A DNA stretch of 64,000 nucleotides, from NCBI GenBank assembly GCA_030248135.1, contig JASANC010001836.1, positions 124,001 to 188,000 on the forward strand. The letters are read 5' to 3'. Source of the DNA: Theristus sp. LFF4_11 (lineage: Eukaryota > Nematoda > Chromadorea > Monhysterida > Xyalidae). Shown here one piece after another: positions 11,540-24,119 of this stretch (position 1 is its first letter; the number at the start of each line of letters is the position of its first letter). Both the position numbers and the translations under genes were made by a program. The notes beneath the pieces are model-generated. The model had not been told where the DNA came from, searched no databases, and saw only the letters and a list, made by a program, of their open reading frames with translations.

Positions 11540-12290
11540 GTGAAAAGAATAGCAGTTAAATAACCAAAGTCGTGACGATTTCGGGCGAATCGGCCGTGGA
11601 AATTGGCGAAATCGGTCCAAAAACAAAAAAAATGAGAAACTGGTGTAGTCCGGGGTAATTCAATGCGCTGATCACGGATTTTGGGTTAGTTTTCTTATGT
11701 GAGCAACTCTAGATACTGAATCGTGACGATTTCGGGCGAATCGGCCGTGGAAATTGGCGAAATCGGCCCAAAAACAAAAAATGAGAAACTGGTGTTTTCC
11801 AGGGTAATTCAATGCGCTGATCACGGATTTCGGGTTAGTTTTCTTATGTGAGCAACTCTAGATACTGAATCGTGACGATTTCGGGCGAATCGGCCGTGGA
11901 AATTGGCGAAATCGGTCCAAAGACAAAAAAATGAAAAACTGGTGTAGTCCGAAGTAATTCAATGCGCTGGTCACGGATTTTGGGTTAGTTTTCTTATGTG
12001 AGCAACTCTAGATACTGAATCGTGACAATTTCGGGCGAATCGGCCGTGGAATTTAGCGAAACCGGTCCAGAAATGAAAAACAAGAAAACGGTGTTTTCCA
12101 TGGTAATTGATTGCGCCAATCACGGCTTTTGGGTCAGTTTTCTTGTGTGAGCAATTCTAGGTACTGAACGTGACGATTTTGGGCGAATCGGCCGTAGAAA
12201 TAGCATAGGCGAAATCGACCTAAAAAACGAAAAATGAAAAACCTGAGTCGAATTGTGATTTTGGTCCGACCTTCGGGGCTTATGTAAAAG
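11540..12290 (+). repeat. ~149-bp tandem array in composite element copy 1
   Basis: Five copies, with CGTGACGATTTCGGGCGAAT-type starts at about 11571, 11722, 11871, 12021 and 12169. Each unit carries GAATCGGCCGTGGAAATTGG and CAATGCGCTGATCACGG. The last copies are the most diverged. Confidence 0.9.
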
Positions 12291-13319
12291 TCAGAATATT
12301 ATCTAAAAATGCGGGAGACGCATATAAAAGGAGGAATATGGCCTTGTGTAAGCAGTGAAAGACTTGGCTCGACAACGCTTTTCAAGTCTCTAATGTGGTA
12401 CACACGGATACAAGTACATAAGAGTCTTATTTTTGCGCCGCGTTTGTTTTTTTGAAGCACGCCCCCACCGATTCCGGAAACCCGAAGGTACCAAACTCCG
12501 GTGGGATTGGGGAATGGACGACTCACCATCTCGTGGAACCAATACCCTCGCCACGTGAGGGGGACAGCCTCTAAGCCCCGCTCTGTCCTGGGGGCACCAG
12601 TGATCTTAGCCCGATTTCGGTTTCGGTGGCCTGCGGTCGCTATATCCCCGGAGGGCAGCGAATCCGAAACTTTCGTTTTCGTTTTCGTTTTGCTGAAAAG
12701 CGTAAAACTTTGAAGTTATTTTTTAATTGTCCTCTTCGATTTAATCTAAAATCACGCCATGTGCGAAATTCTGTAAATTCTGTGCAAAAAAGCAAGAGAT
12801 TGCAAAACATTGTTGCATGTAGCTTTTTCGTTGTTGTTAACGTACGCACCGCTGTGTACACACCAGCACCAGTGACAAAAAGGAGTTGTCTTCCGTTGAT
12901 TTTCACCTTTTTTACCGGTGTCAACTTCAACTAGTGTGGCAGGATAAACCGTCTGTCCGGTAAGTCATTGCCTTTGCCACAGGAGACCTTGCGTTCCGCA
13001 ATGCTTCTGCGATACAATTTGTCCTGGACAAACCAGTGTCAGCGAGCTAAAGTCTGATTGTTATTTTAGTAGTTTTAGTGGTCGCTAAATGCCCGAAATC
13101 CGCAAATGTGAAAGTTTCATTTGTCTACAATACAAAGTACGAGGGTTGCCATGTGCAACCGAAATCATAAATAAACGGCGCAAAAATATGGCTCTTATGT
13201 ACTTGTATCCGTGTGTACCACATCAGAGACTTGAAAAGCGTTGTCGAGCCAAGTCTTTCACTGCTTACACAAGGCCATATTCCTCCTTTTATATGCGTCT
13301 CCCGCATTTTTAGATATTA

Positions 13320-13594
13320 CAGTATGGCCGAATAAATAAGGCAGTCCTTGTATTCTTCATCAAGGCGGGATCAGTCGCAGACTAGGAGTTGTGTTTTTCA
13401 AGAATGCCAAGATAATTCCCAATCGTGTATGTGCAGGGGGAAAGAACGAACAGAATAGCACGAAGATTCAATTAGTTAAAAAAACACGTCAAATTTGACA
13501 CACAGTTGTGTTTCTGAACGCCTGTCTTCTTTCATTCAAATTTCGCGCTCTCCTTGCACCCTGAAAAAGCTGCCATATTTAAACGGCCATTCCG
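13320..13594 (+). mobile_element. MITE family B, copy 1 (275 bp)
   Basis: The termini are CAGTATGGCCGAATAAA and the near-complement TTTAAACGGCCATTCCG, flanked by TA on both sides. It sits immediately beside the right end of composite element copy 1. The reverse-oriented partner at 44062-44326 shares the interior (GCAAGGAG, GGCGGGATCAGTCGC and similar segments). It has no coding capacity. Confidence 0.88.
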
Positions 13595-13904
13595 TAATTT
13601 GAACGCGAACTTATGTTCTGCAGTATTGTCGGTGAACTAAACAACGTCGCAAAACAGTTCTGAATTGAATCGCGTAGCAGGTGTTGCTTGTAATTGCGGC
13701 AAAACCGGGTTCAAACGTTTTTAGACCGCTATGTGGCAAAGGCGACGAGTTGTGTGAAAAGCGATGTTCCCCCATAAAGCGTCGCATTCGCACCGCACGC
13801 CCCACCCGGTAACTATAAATCGACGAAAGCTCTTTGAAAACCAGTGAAACATGCGCGTGTTGATCAGCAGCAGAGTGCGCCATGTGCAGTGTCGCTGTTT
13901 GCAG

Positions 13905-14123
13905 ACGTGACACATCGGCTGAGTGTGCCGTTGCTGGGCAGCGTCGCTCACCACCAGCACCACCACACGCTGCACGGCAGCCCAGCGTCCGCCGGCGGCG
14001 CTGCCCCGATCCGCGTGAGCACGCCGACGCCTTCGATCTTCTCGATGCAGTCCGAACAGGAGTCCTGCTTCGACTCGGAGCACGCGTTCCACTTGATGAA
14101 CGCCGACGACGAGCACCACTTGC
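13905..14123 (+). CDS. Internal exon of unknown gene (His/Ser-rich)
   Basis: A CTGTTTGCAG acceptor in phase 1 opens into THRLSVPLLGSVAHHQHHH, then a Gly/Ala/Pro stretch and STPTPSIFSMQSEQESCFD, ending before a phase-1 GTCAGT donor. G+C content is high relative to the surroundings. The phase agrees with the donor at 8002. It is probably part of the same gene as the 5473, 7753 and 25263 exons. No known domain is recognised. Confidence 0.45.
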
Positions 14124-14263
14124 GTCAGTCGAACATTGCTTTTTTGAATGCTTTGGTCGTTTTTTGTGGTTTTTGCATTCCATTGGTGTGTTTTTTGGAC
14201 TAAACATTTCCCCATGCAGCATATAAATGCTAACCGATTTTGCGTGCGACGATAAAAAAGGCG

Positions 14264-16165
14264 CTTTCCTATTTTAGCGTAACTTTCCACAAATAGAGTA
14301 ACTTTGATATTTTAGCGTAACTTTCAACAAATAAAGTAACTTTGATATTTTAGCGTAACTTTCAACAAATAAAGTAACTTTGATATTTTACCGTAACTTT
14401 GATATTTTAGCGTAACTTTCAACACAATCTTAGTTCTATGAACAACCCACAAACAGCTTGGTAACCGCAACTAAACCGATGAAACAAGCTAGATTAAGGT
14501 TGTTTTGCACGAAGATTTTGAATTTAAACCTTGTGGGTTACGGTAACGCCTGGTTTGGCCTCAAAACGATGTTAGTTTCATCAACAACCCATAAACAGCT
14601 TGGTAACCGCAACCGAACCGATGAAACTTTTTTAAAAATGTTTTAAGTAAATAAATAATAAATAAACGTAAATAAATAAATTTCTATGTTTTTCACGGAA
14701 ACAAGTTCCTGTTGGGACCAAACCAAACGTTACCGTAATCCAAAAAGCTGAAATTCAAAGTCTGCGTGCAAAACAATCGTAATCTAGCTTGTTTCACCGG
14801 TTTGGTTGAGGTTACCAAGCTGTTTGTGGGTTGTTCATAAAACTAAAATCGTGTTAAGACCAAACCAAGCGTTACCGTAATCCAGAAAGCTGAAATTCAA
14901 AATCTGCATGCAAAACAACTTTAATCTAGCTTGGTTCACCGGTTTGGCTGCGGTTACCAAGCTGTTTGTGGGTTGTTGATAGCACTAAGATCGTGTTGAG
15001 ACCAAACAAAGCGTTACCGTAACCCACAAGGTTTAAATTTAACATCTCCATGCAAAACAACCCTAATCTAACTTGTTTCACTAATTTGGTTGCGGTTACC
15101 AAGCTGTTTGTGGATTGTTGACGGAACTAAAATCGTGTTGGGACCAAGCCGGGCGTTACCGTAACCCACAAAGTCAAAATTTGAAATCTCCGTGCAAAAC
15201 AACCTTCATCTAGTTTGTTTCACTGGTTTGGTTGCAGTTACCAAGCTGTCTGTAGATTGTTGATAGAACTAAGATCGTGTTGAGACCAAACAAAGCGTTA
15301 CCATAACCCACAAGGTTTAAATTTGAAATCTCCATTTAAAACAACCCTAATCTAACTTGTTTCGCTAATTTGGTTGCGGTTACCAAGCTGTTTTGGATTG
15401 TTGACGGAACTAAGATCGTTTTGAGACCAAACCAGGCGTTACCGTAACCCACAAGGTTTAAATTTAAAATCTCCGTGCAAAACAACTTTAATCTAGCTTG
15501 TTTCACTGGTTTGGTTGCGGTTACCAAGCTGTTTGTGGGTTGTTCATGGAACTAAGATCGTTTTGAGACCAAACGAGGCGTTACCGTAACCCACAAGGTG
15601 TAAATTTAAAATCTGCGTGCAAAACAACACTAATCTAGCATGTTTCGCCGGTTTGGTTGCGGTTACCAAGCTGTTTGTGGGTTGTTGATGGAACTAAGAT
15701 CGTGACCAAGCGAAGCGTTACCGTAACCCACAAGGTTTAAATTTGAAATCTCCATGCAAAACAACCTTAATCTAACTTGTTTCACTAATTTGGTTGCGGT
15801 TACCAAGCTGTTTGTGGATTGTTGACGGAACTAAGATCGTGTTGGGACCAAACCGGGCGTTACCGTAACCGATGGTCACAATTTGAAATCTCCGTGCAAA
15901 ATAACCTAGGTTTACAAAGTTTCGCGGCTGAAATAGCTTTAAATGAGCTGTTTATATGTTGATACGCTAAAATAGGACAGTACCAAGCCCTATCCTATTT
16001 TAGCGTAACATATTGAAAGTTACGCTAAAATAGGATAGCTGTTATTCATCGAAAATTGAAAGTTACGCTAAAATATCAAAGTTACTTTATTTGTTGAAAG
16101 TTACGGTAAAATATCAAAGTTACTTTATTTGTTGAAGTTACGCTAAAATATCAAAGTTATTTTTT
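14264..16165. mobile_element. Foldback element, 1.9 kb, with internal tandem array
   Basis: Both ends carry inverted arrays of a ~37-bp unit (TAGCGTAACTTTCAACAAAT followed by AAAGTAACTTTGATATT). These lie at about 14270-14430 and, in reverse complement, 15990-16160. Between them is a ~142-bp tandem array. This is the structure of a foldback-type element, long subrepeated inverted ends around a repeated core. No open frame of note is present. Confidence 0.85.
14455..15900 (-). repeat. ~142-bp tandem array inside foldback element
   Basis: About nine head-to-tail units are recognisable by GCGTTACCGTAACCCACAAG and GGTTACCAAGCTGTTTGTGG, spaced about 142 bp. The first unit (about 14455-14640) is inverted relative to the rest, so the array itself contains an inversion point. 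Short open frames here are periodic artefacts. Confidence 0.88.
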
Positions 16166-16169
16166 GGAA

Positions 16170-19100
16170 GTTCTCTTTTGAAGACGCAAAAAGAAGCGCC
16201 ATAAAAAAACATAAACTCGCCATCACACCGGTTAGATGTGTGTGTGTTTCTTGACAAAACTTTGAATAAACCAATAAAAACTGTGTTACTCCTCAACAAA
16301 AACGGTTTGTGGCCCTTTTGGCGGTTGAAAAACTTGTGTTCGTGCTTTGTCATTTAGCCAGTGCACGCGTGCCCAATGTAGCCCGAACAATGTTCACGTA
16401 AAAACTGCTCAAACGAACACATGCGTACCACCCTTGATGACAGACAGCGGAACAGGGTGTCCAAAAACGGGTTTAAAAAATTGCGTTCAATAGTTGTCCA
16501 TAAGCAATGATTATCAAAGTCGGATCTGAAGCACAACGTACCAGAACTAGATGTAATCAAAATGTCAGAAATGTCAAAATATAAAGCTAATCTATTTTAT
16601 TTTTGAATGCTCATCTTGCTCTTATTCACTGGTTGTTGATAAAAAGGTCTCTATTAATATGCGCTCTGCACAACTATTTTTTCTTCCATATTCTTTTTCG
16701 ACGCACTCTGTAGTGCGCACGCCAAAGTCTGTATGACGTCATGAGAATGCTGTTGAGGTCCAATAAACATCAGAAAATGAAATAACTGCCGTTTAGCTGA
16801 TGATTTGCCAATATTGTCGACCGGGCCCTAAAACGATCAATTCCAATTATTCATTCATGAATTACATGAGGATTGAGTTGCTTGCTGTTTTCATTGTTTC
16901 AATGTGTAAGTTGCAAAAACCTTTTTCAACAACTTTTTTCACTTACTTAGTCGAGTTTTTGCTTTTATTTTGTTCCTGTATTTGAAAATTTCTGATCTGT
17001 TAATTTTACTCATTATAAATTTTCATCTGATCATCTTTGAAAAAAAACGGATGAAATATAAATGAATCTCATCTAATTATAAGCGAAATGTCTCTAGAAA
17101 CTAGTGCTTGCTGATTGTCTCTCCCGGTTCGATAACTTTTAATTTTCAATTTCTTACATAAATAACATGTTAGAATTGGAGCGTCATGTTTTCAAAAGGA
17201 ATTACAGAAAAAAACGCCTGCATAACTAGTGGTAAACTGCTCAGTTGAGAGTTGAACAACAGAGCCAGAGAGAGCGTCAGTGTACAGTAATGCGCGGGTT
17301 GCACGTAAATTTCGCCTCATTTCGACTTCCCATTGCGACTATAACGAACTATTTTATTTGGTTTCAGCGCTGGAAAACGCCACCGAATACACACGGCTGA
17401 GTTGCCGCCATTGCGCGTGCTACCAGCCCGAAAAAGTGTATTAGATGACGGCAAAATTGCGATCAATACATCCAAATGTGTCCATGTGCACGCACTGTGA
17501 GAGCGAGGAACCACGCGAAGTGAATGTGCACGTCCGTGCGTTTTGTTTGGATGCTTTATGTTGCTCGCTAATACGCGTTGACAATGTGCTGACAGCGATG
17601 TAGCAGCACAAGCACTTTGCTGCCGGCACCCCTGCGCCGCCCGTCCCTCGATCTCTTTTGCATCGCAACTTTTCTCAGACATACGCAAGTATTATTCGCG
17701 CGTGTTCGTTGCCTCACCGAATGTAATGTTTCTGATATGCACTATCAGCCAAAAAGTAACGCCATCAGGGAGTCCACGTGCGAGGTGATTTTTGCAAAAT
17801 TTCCTATCCGGCTCTGCTCTACATTCAAACATTCATATGTAGCATGTTCGTGTAATTTCGCACTTTTTTCTAAATATCAATTTGAGCTTATTTTGCATGT
17901 CAGAATAGACGCATGTTGTTGTCCAGACATACATGCACTGCCCCAATCATCAGCCACTTGAGAGCTGTCAGTTGGTGTAATAGAAATCTTCGGGTTCTAA
18001 AAAAATTATTCAGGCGGATACAAAACGTACAGGTTAGAAATGCGCAAGGCATGAATGTGAACCCATCCGAAATTCTCTATGATCAGATCATATGAAATAT
18101 ATGATCAGAAGAAGCCGTGCTTATAGAAAAAAGCACCAGGCGTTTTTTAGCTTTTTTCAGCTTACATATCGAACTTGAAAGACACGGTTAGTTTCGTGAA
18201 TTTTACCGATGAGGTTTTTGGCAAAATCCGTCGCATGCTTTTTCATTCACTTCAATTAGAGTGAGAGATAACTGGAGTAGGGAAGTAAAACGAAATTCTG
18301 GTTTTTTGTAATCGCAATAGTGAGATGTTAAAGAGAGACAGACGTTGAAAAAAAAAACTGGGTTATTTTCGTTTCTTGTGGTTCCTGCATTAAAAACAGC
18401 TGTTTAAGTCTTGTTAAACCGTATAGTTTGTTATCTTTATGTGTCTAAAAGAATTTGCTGCGAAGCCTCATTAAATTTCACAAAACATGTGTTCTGTCTG
18501 TGTTACTGGCATATGCAAGTTCCCCGTTGTTGCTTTCAAACATAGGCTTTCTTTCAAGCTGAGCTCTTAAGCTGGTTTATCTCCCATGCGACTTCTAGGT
18601 TTTACAAGCTTGCTCTGCCATTTTGCACAATGCCATTTTCCCAGATGTTTTGTTTTTGCAGTTCTAAAGTTTCGTTCATTTCTTGTAGGCCAATTTGTGA
18701 GCTCATGATGTTTCCGCTTCCATGCTTTTCTCTCTGCAGCTGTCTGCACTTACTTTTTATAACTTGCCAATTGCCTTATTACCGAAGTCAATGGAAAAAT
18801 ATTTTCATCCAATTGATGCCACAAAATTCATGACGTTTGAACCCACACCTGCAAGAATAAACATTTATTGCCAAACAGAAGCGCCCAAAAAAGTCGCAAC
18901 TTGCGCAAAAGCCGGAAACCGTTAGATCCATCCGTACGTAATGTTGTTTGGTGGTGTGGTGTCCAATTTGTTTCCGCGTGAATGGCCGTCTTGTAAACAA
19001 AGAATTTATATACTGACCAGAAAGAGAAAGCTCAAATTTTTCTCGATGCCGAAATTCAGTTTCGTTCTTGCAGCCGGCTAAACGGCCGCTACGGGCGCAT

Positions 19101-21090
19101 GCAGTGCGACTGATTGTATTGCGCAGCGTCATGTCGTGCCTATTTTTCAGCTGAAACAGCGTGCCTGGCTGAAACTACAAACTGTGCATGCAGGCGCTTG
19201 CGCCGAGTGTCTTGTTTACGCGCATGATGCCTGATCGTTGGCAGTTCCAGTCAGATTGCGAATGTCGCCCTTTTCTGACGAAAACAAAGAACGATGCACT
19301 GAAGAAAATACCAGTAATAATGTGTCAGTAGCCAGCAGTAAAATGGATAACAAGCCGTGCTGTGTTCGTAGTATTCATGGTGTTTTTGTTCATCACTTTG
19401 TGCAACACCGCAATTTTCAGTTATAAATTATCGTTTTTACACTGGATTTTGGTAACTTTTCGCATTTACTTTATTCCACAATGTAATTCATTCCACTCTA
19501 TATCCTTCATTCGAGCACAACTTTCATCCTAACTTGAGCACAACCCTTTCAAAGGCACACACTATCTTACAATATCAAAAATTATTATTGATGTTAGCAG
19601 TAGTAAAATTACGCGTATTAATATCCTCAGCAATTGAAAATGGCAGATTTTATGAACCGACACGGATGTTTTTGGGCAGGTTTTTCATTAATCGTCGGAA
19701 GAAAAGCCGCAGGACAAGCAACAAGCAAAACAAACTGTGGCATTCATGAAGCAGTATTTAGTGACGCGTAGCTGTGTTAAAATGTAGCTACGCGGTCACT
19801 AAATACTGCTTCATGAATGCTCAAAGTGACATACACTTGCCAGACTGTTTGTTTCCAATGGTCAAATGTTCAAATGGTGATGAATTGCAAAAACAACACA
19901 TTCAATACCGTATGTGTATCATGAAAATGAATTATTTTACTGTGAATTTGCATTAACATACGTTGTGCGCATTGTTTATCCAGGGCGATTTACAAAAAGT
20001 TCCATTATTCAAACCTGAAATTGAAACTACTACGTGCTTTCTGTTCATTTTACGATATTTTTGATCAGTTCGATAACTGAATGCATTTACCGAGGTTATA
20101 TAAAATATAAAAAAACCCACAAAACTGTGTGGTTTCCAGAGATGAAATTCACTGACAAAAGTCTCATGACAATTTATTTCAAGAAAATCCATTAATAAGT
20201 TCTCTTGCGAATAATGAGGATCACATAACGTCATATCACGCTACGTATCTTATACTATAATACACGTACATAGTGCTACAGATACATACGCCTGTAAAAA
20301 TTTGGCTGAGAAAACATCTTTGCTACCAGACGCTTTTTAACCGTACTTAAAAAATTTTTGAAAGAGAACGATGTTTTGAAACATAAATCATTGCTGCATC
20401 AAAATCACTTTTGTTTGTACTTGACATGAAAGGGAGAAAAGATGTTAAAATATGCGCTGGAAGCTGCAAACAAAGAACGTTTTTAGGAATTAACCGAAAC
20501 ATTCAATTTTCAAAACCGTTTCCTAACCAAGTTCGTACTGAATAATTTCTTAAAGCTTTGTCCATGGGTTGTGTTGCAAAACAGAAAACAGCCACCGCAT
20601 GTCACATTCGTCCCTAATTAAACGTTGAAGCCGTGAAACTAAGTTTCGAGTGGCATCGTGTTTGGTGCACAGTTACCCTAGTTGTAGTCAGAACAGTAGT
20701 AGCACAGATTGGGGCTTCGTTTCGCGTTTCGCGCTTTCTGCTATTGTCATTTTGTGCAACGTTCTTTGACGCCATGTTATTCGCCTGAAGTCACATATGC
20801 ATGTTTAGATTCATCGCGCATATCAGTATGTAGAGAAATAATAAAAACGAATACATCGCCAAGGGTGTGTGTGTGTGCGTGCAGTGCACTTACTGCAAAC
20901 CAAGCTAGCAGCCAATATCGAGCATGCAATACACTTGTAGCAAAAGTGAGTGAGCTTTTCCATTCCACCAACAACACATATGGCTGCAGTCATACGCCAT
21001 GCACATACTGGAGCATAAAAGAGCATCGAACGCATTGTTACGGGCAGTAAGCTTTTGAAGCCTTTGTAGTAAGCGAGTTCCCAAGTGAAT
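16170..21090. other. No gene recognised; one palindromic repeat
   Basis: Mostly A+T-rich DNA without supportable exons. A more G+C-rich patch around 17300-17690 has open frames on both strands but no recognisable protein or splice context. It could be a regulatory or promoter region. Confidence 0.45.
19741..19819. repeat. Palindromic ~80-bp hairpin repeat, copy 2
   Basis: The arms CATTCATGAAGCAGTATTTA and its exact complement TAAATACTGCTTCATGAATG enclose a GTAGCTGTGTTAAAATGTAGC centre. It is the same family as 3569-3652 and is almost a perfect palindrome. Confidence 0.85.
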
Positions 21091-21094
21091 GCTA

Positions 21095-21609
21095 CAGGGT
21101 GATCAAAGAACGTCAATTTTTAAAGCGCTTCAATGTCGCGACTGTATTAATGTCTGAAGCTGAAATTTGCACCGCTTATAGTCATTTGTTTCCCATTTGT
21201 TGTGTGAAAATTTCAGCCAAAAAATTAACTCTGCTGTTTTTACATTTTTACTGTTTTTTACATTCCAAGCATTGTGATGCGCGTCATCATCATTATTCAA
21301 GTTTTCTTCTTGCAATATTAGTTTTTTGTTTCACTGTCATCTGCTCCATAATTGTTTTGTTTCAGTTGCGTAAACTAGTCCACCGTTGTTTTCAATGACC
21401 GCTTGCAAGCGATGTCTGAAGCCTTGCAGAACTGTGCGAGCTAGCTGCCGGGCAGTGTTGAAATGCTCAACAAATGATTGAATTGCTGCGTCATGCATAA
21501 AACTGTCTGTTTGTCTATGCGCGCATTGAGTCTGGAAAATAAAATATAATCTTTTCTTTGATACTTGCGACTCAATGCGGTTGTGGACGTGAAATAAAAC
21601 TAGTTTCAA
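21095..21609 (-). pseudogene. Mariner-type remnant: transposase C-terminal fragment
   Basis: A minus-strand frame (21609-21337) ends with FNTARQLARTVLQGFRHRLQ then ENNGG. This resembles the C-terminal tail of mariner/IS630-type transposases, a helical RR-rich stretch followed by an xNGG motif. About 240 bp beyond it, toward lower coordinates, is CAGGGTGATCAAAG preceded by TA, which resembles a mariner terminus. No catalytic domain or other end is found, so this would be a truncated, inactive copy. The call rests on short similarity only. Confidence 0.4.
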
Positions 21610-23670
21610 CCTTTATGTGGTAATTCAGAATAGTCTAAGTGACCCGGCCTTATTTAGGAGACTCGGATCTTTTTGCCAATTTGAATTCCCGCGTCGTGCA
21701 TGAGACTGCTTACCCATCTATGCGCGCATTGATTCGCGGAACCAAAATAAAAGATACTAAAAGATAATAGTGATACTTTGCTGTAAAACTTTGAGTTCTG
21801 AAACTTTCTAAGCTGCACGTTCCAAACTCTGCTTTTATATTTCAACAAAGGGCATTCTGAATCTTTACAGTTTCACGAAACACGAATCTATACTTGCACT
21901 TGCGCGATGCACGTGTCAGCAGCATCTGCTTGTGACATTATTTTTCCAAAACCTGCCAGCAAACATTTTTATCACCGCTTTCACTGAAAATATAACACGT
22001 TTTTCTCCTGATTTGCACATCGCGGTTACATATCGGTATATCTACTGTCTTGTTAACCTAAGACGGATCATGAAGCAAAGAACGGTTTTTTAAGTTTTGT
22101 TTTTTTTTTGGTTCACGGTTTTGTTTCTTCCAATTTGCTGGAAAATCCACTAAACAGAAGAATAACCCAGAAACTAATTATTGCATAAGCTTTTCGTTTT
22201 TTTTTCACCTTTTTAAATCTAACATTGTAGTTTGAATTGAAAACCAACAATCGTTACAAGTACCCACATACTCTCTGCCATAACGCACGAACGTGCATCA
22301 ACTGCATGCTCGTGTGTTGCATATTGCATCCGTCATTTCTTTAATGTTAGATCTGCATATCCCTCCTGTTTATACTGCACAATCCTTTTGTGCATACCTG
22401 CTGTTCATTCGATTTTTATCTTTTTTGTCAATTTTATGAGCAATATCTAAAATTGGAAAAGTTTCATGCTTGGAATATTATTATATTTAATTTGTACAAT
22501 ATTATTATTCTTATTTAATTTAAAGTACGCATCGGCATCTTTAACTTATGCACGAGAAAAACTTTTCTAAAAACAGGCTTACAATGAAAAGCGTTCAAAA
22601 ATATATTTATACCCAAATGAACAGTCAAATCATGAATTGCACCGAAAATTTCGACAGGATCTCAATGAAATTTTTTCCGCAAACCAAAACCGTGTCATTA
22701 CGTCAGTCTGAAAAATGCGATTTCCCTCACGGTTATCTCGTACGTCTGTCTCTCAAGCGTGCAATTTCGGTTAAGAATCAGAGAATTCATGAGATTTGCA
22801 GAACGCAGATCAACACGCAATAACAGCTCACGTGCCTGTAGAAGCCGCTTCTTTCACATTTCCGAACCGGGACTTTTCGCAATTGGCGCGCACTTGTTGC
22901 GCTTGATTCTTGAATGCATTTTCTTTGCTCTTGGAAAACCGGAATAGATATGGTTAAGACGGCGCAGAGATGGGCCCAAAATAAGATGCAATCAATTTTT
23001 GTACTTTATTGCAAGCAGCAAATAGTAACTACACAAGAATGTAGTTTTATCAGAGTGACTTGCAGTTTTGACGTGTACAAGAAAAAGATTCAAATCAAAA
23101 AATGCAAGAAAATTTCAAAGATATAAAGCTGAAATCCTCCATATGTTTTAATCCGTTGAGTTGCTAAAGTAAACATTTGAGTTACCGAAAATAAGTGAAA
23201 TAGGCTAGCTGCAGAACTTTTTCATGTCTCTGAGGAGCTTTATGTGTAAAAAGTAAAAACTAAAAGTGTGAACGCTGATTATTTAAGTACCATTTTATCC
23301 CTTGTAGAAAATTTTTTGCGTGTATTCTAAGATGATCCGATGCTTAGCGTATCCTTTTCAATAAAAGAACAAAATAACGTGCTCTTAATCTTCGCCGATT
23401 TCAACTTTTACACTTTTATAAAACCGTTGTGTACCCTACAATACACCCTACAAGTCCAAAGTAAATGAACATAAAAGCACCCCGCACTGGCATTCATTTT
23501 ACATTAATCAAATTTCAGTTCTCTGCTGTTATTTTGTTGTGGAGAAGACTTCAAGAACACGCTCATACCACCCTGTTTTTTACAAACAAGCCAACCTTTC
23601 CACGCACACACTTTCTGAAAAACAACTGAAATAATTTACATGAGCGCAAGTTTTCACCAATGCCCTAGTA
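21610..23670. other. No gene recognised
   Basis: A+T-rich sequence. A diverged ~100-bp duplication sharing CTATGCGCGCATTGA occurs at about 21510 and 21717. No exon is supportable. Confidence 0.45.
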
Positions 23671-24119
23671 CCGTATTACCTCCAATAAACCCCCATGGGG
23701 GATTAATACGTCAGCGACTTTTAGGGGGGTTATTGGTTGGGGGGGGAGGATTATTGGAGGGGGAGGGTATTTACAAACAAATCCTAGGGGTGGTGTTTGT
23801 TGAAAAATGGCAAAAATACCTTGCATGGCAGGCAAGAAAGTCGCAGAAACTTCTACTTTTCACAGAGATTTCCTTTTGTAACAGCCTTTTGTAATGAAAT
23901 TACCATTAACTCATACCTTTGGGGCCTTTGGTAGCACAATTTCACCAATGTCACTGCATTCAGCCACTGAATTCGCTGGGTATGTGTTTCCAACAGGTTT
24001 CCAATTAACCCCCAAGGGGAATTATTTGGGGGGGGATTATTCGAAACTTGTCGTGGGGGTGGGGGTTTATTGGTGGGGGGATTAATGGTAGGGGGCGGGG
24101 GTTAATGGGGGTAATACGG
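23671..24119 (+). mobile_element. C/G-run MITE, complete copy (449 bp)
   Basis: The terminal inverted repeats are CCGTATTACCTCC at the left and its near-complement GGGGGTAATACGG at the right, with TA on both flanks. Subterminal zones hold many runs of four to eight G or C, and the centre (ACTCATACCTTTGGGGCC to TGTGTTTCCAACAGG) matches the 927-1360 element in reverse. It is non-coding. Confidence 0.85.

Larger units (their letters stand above)
10704..13316 (+). mobile_element. Composite element, copy 1 (about 2.6 kb with nested MITE)
   Basis: It starts TCATGCCCATTCGCGAGC, followed by a G+C-rich GCGGAGCGGAGCGG segment, and is interrupted by a family A MITE. A five-copy ~149-bp tandem array follows (11540-12290). 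Last comes a ~1 kb unit bounded by ~145-bp inverted repeats (about 12299-12446 and 13171-13316). The inverted-repeat end reads ATGCGTCTCCCGCAT, itself a 5-bp-stem hairpin, then TTTTTAGAT. Copies 2 and 3 at 41412 and 45243 share the layout, but here the inner unit runs in the opposite direction. No transposase is encoded. The class is unknown; the central tandem array and hairpin end recall non-autonomous Helitron-like elements. Confidence 0.8.

Noticed and set aside
12460..12680. G+C-rich segment in the composite element as a possible SINE or rRNA fragment
   Set aside because: Present at the same internal place in two composite copies with no A-tail, promoter boxes or target duplication of its own that I could define; treated as part of the element.
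17317..17688. Minus-strand frame of 123 codons, Ser/Arg/Cys-rich
   Set aside because: No recognisable motif, an equally open plus strand, and no convincing splice sites; more likely a G+C-rich regulatory patch.
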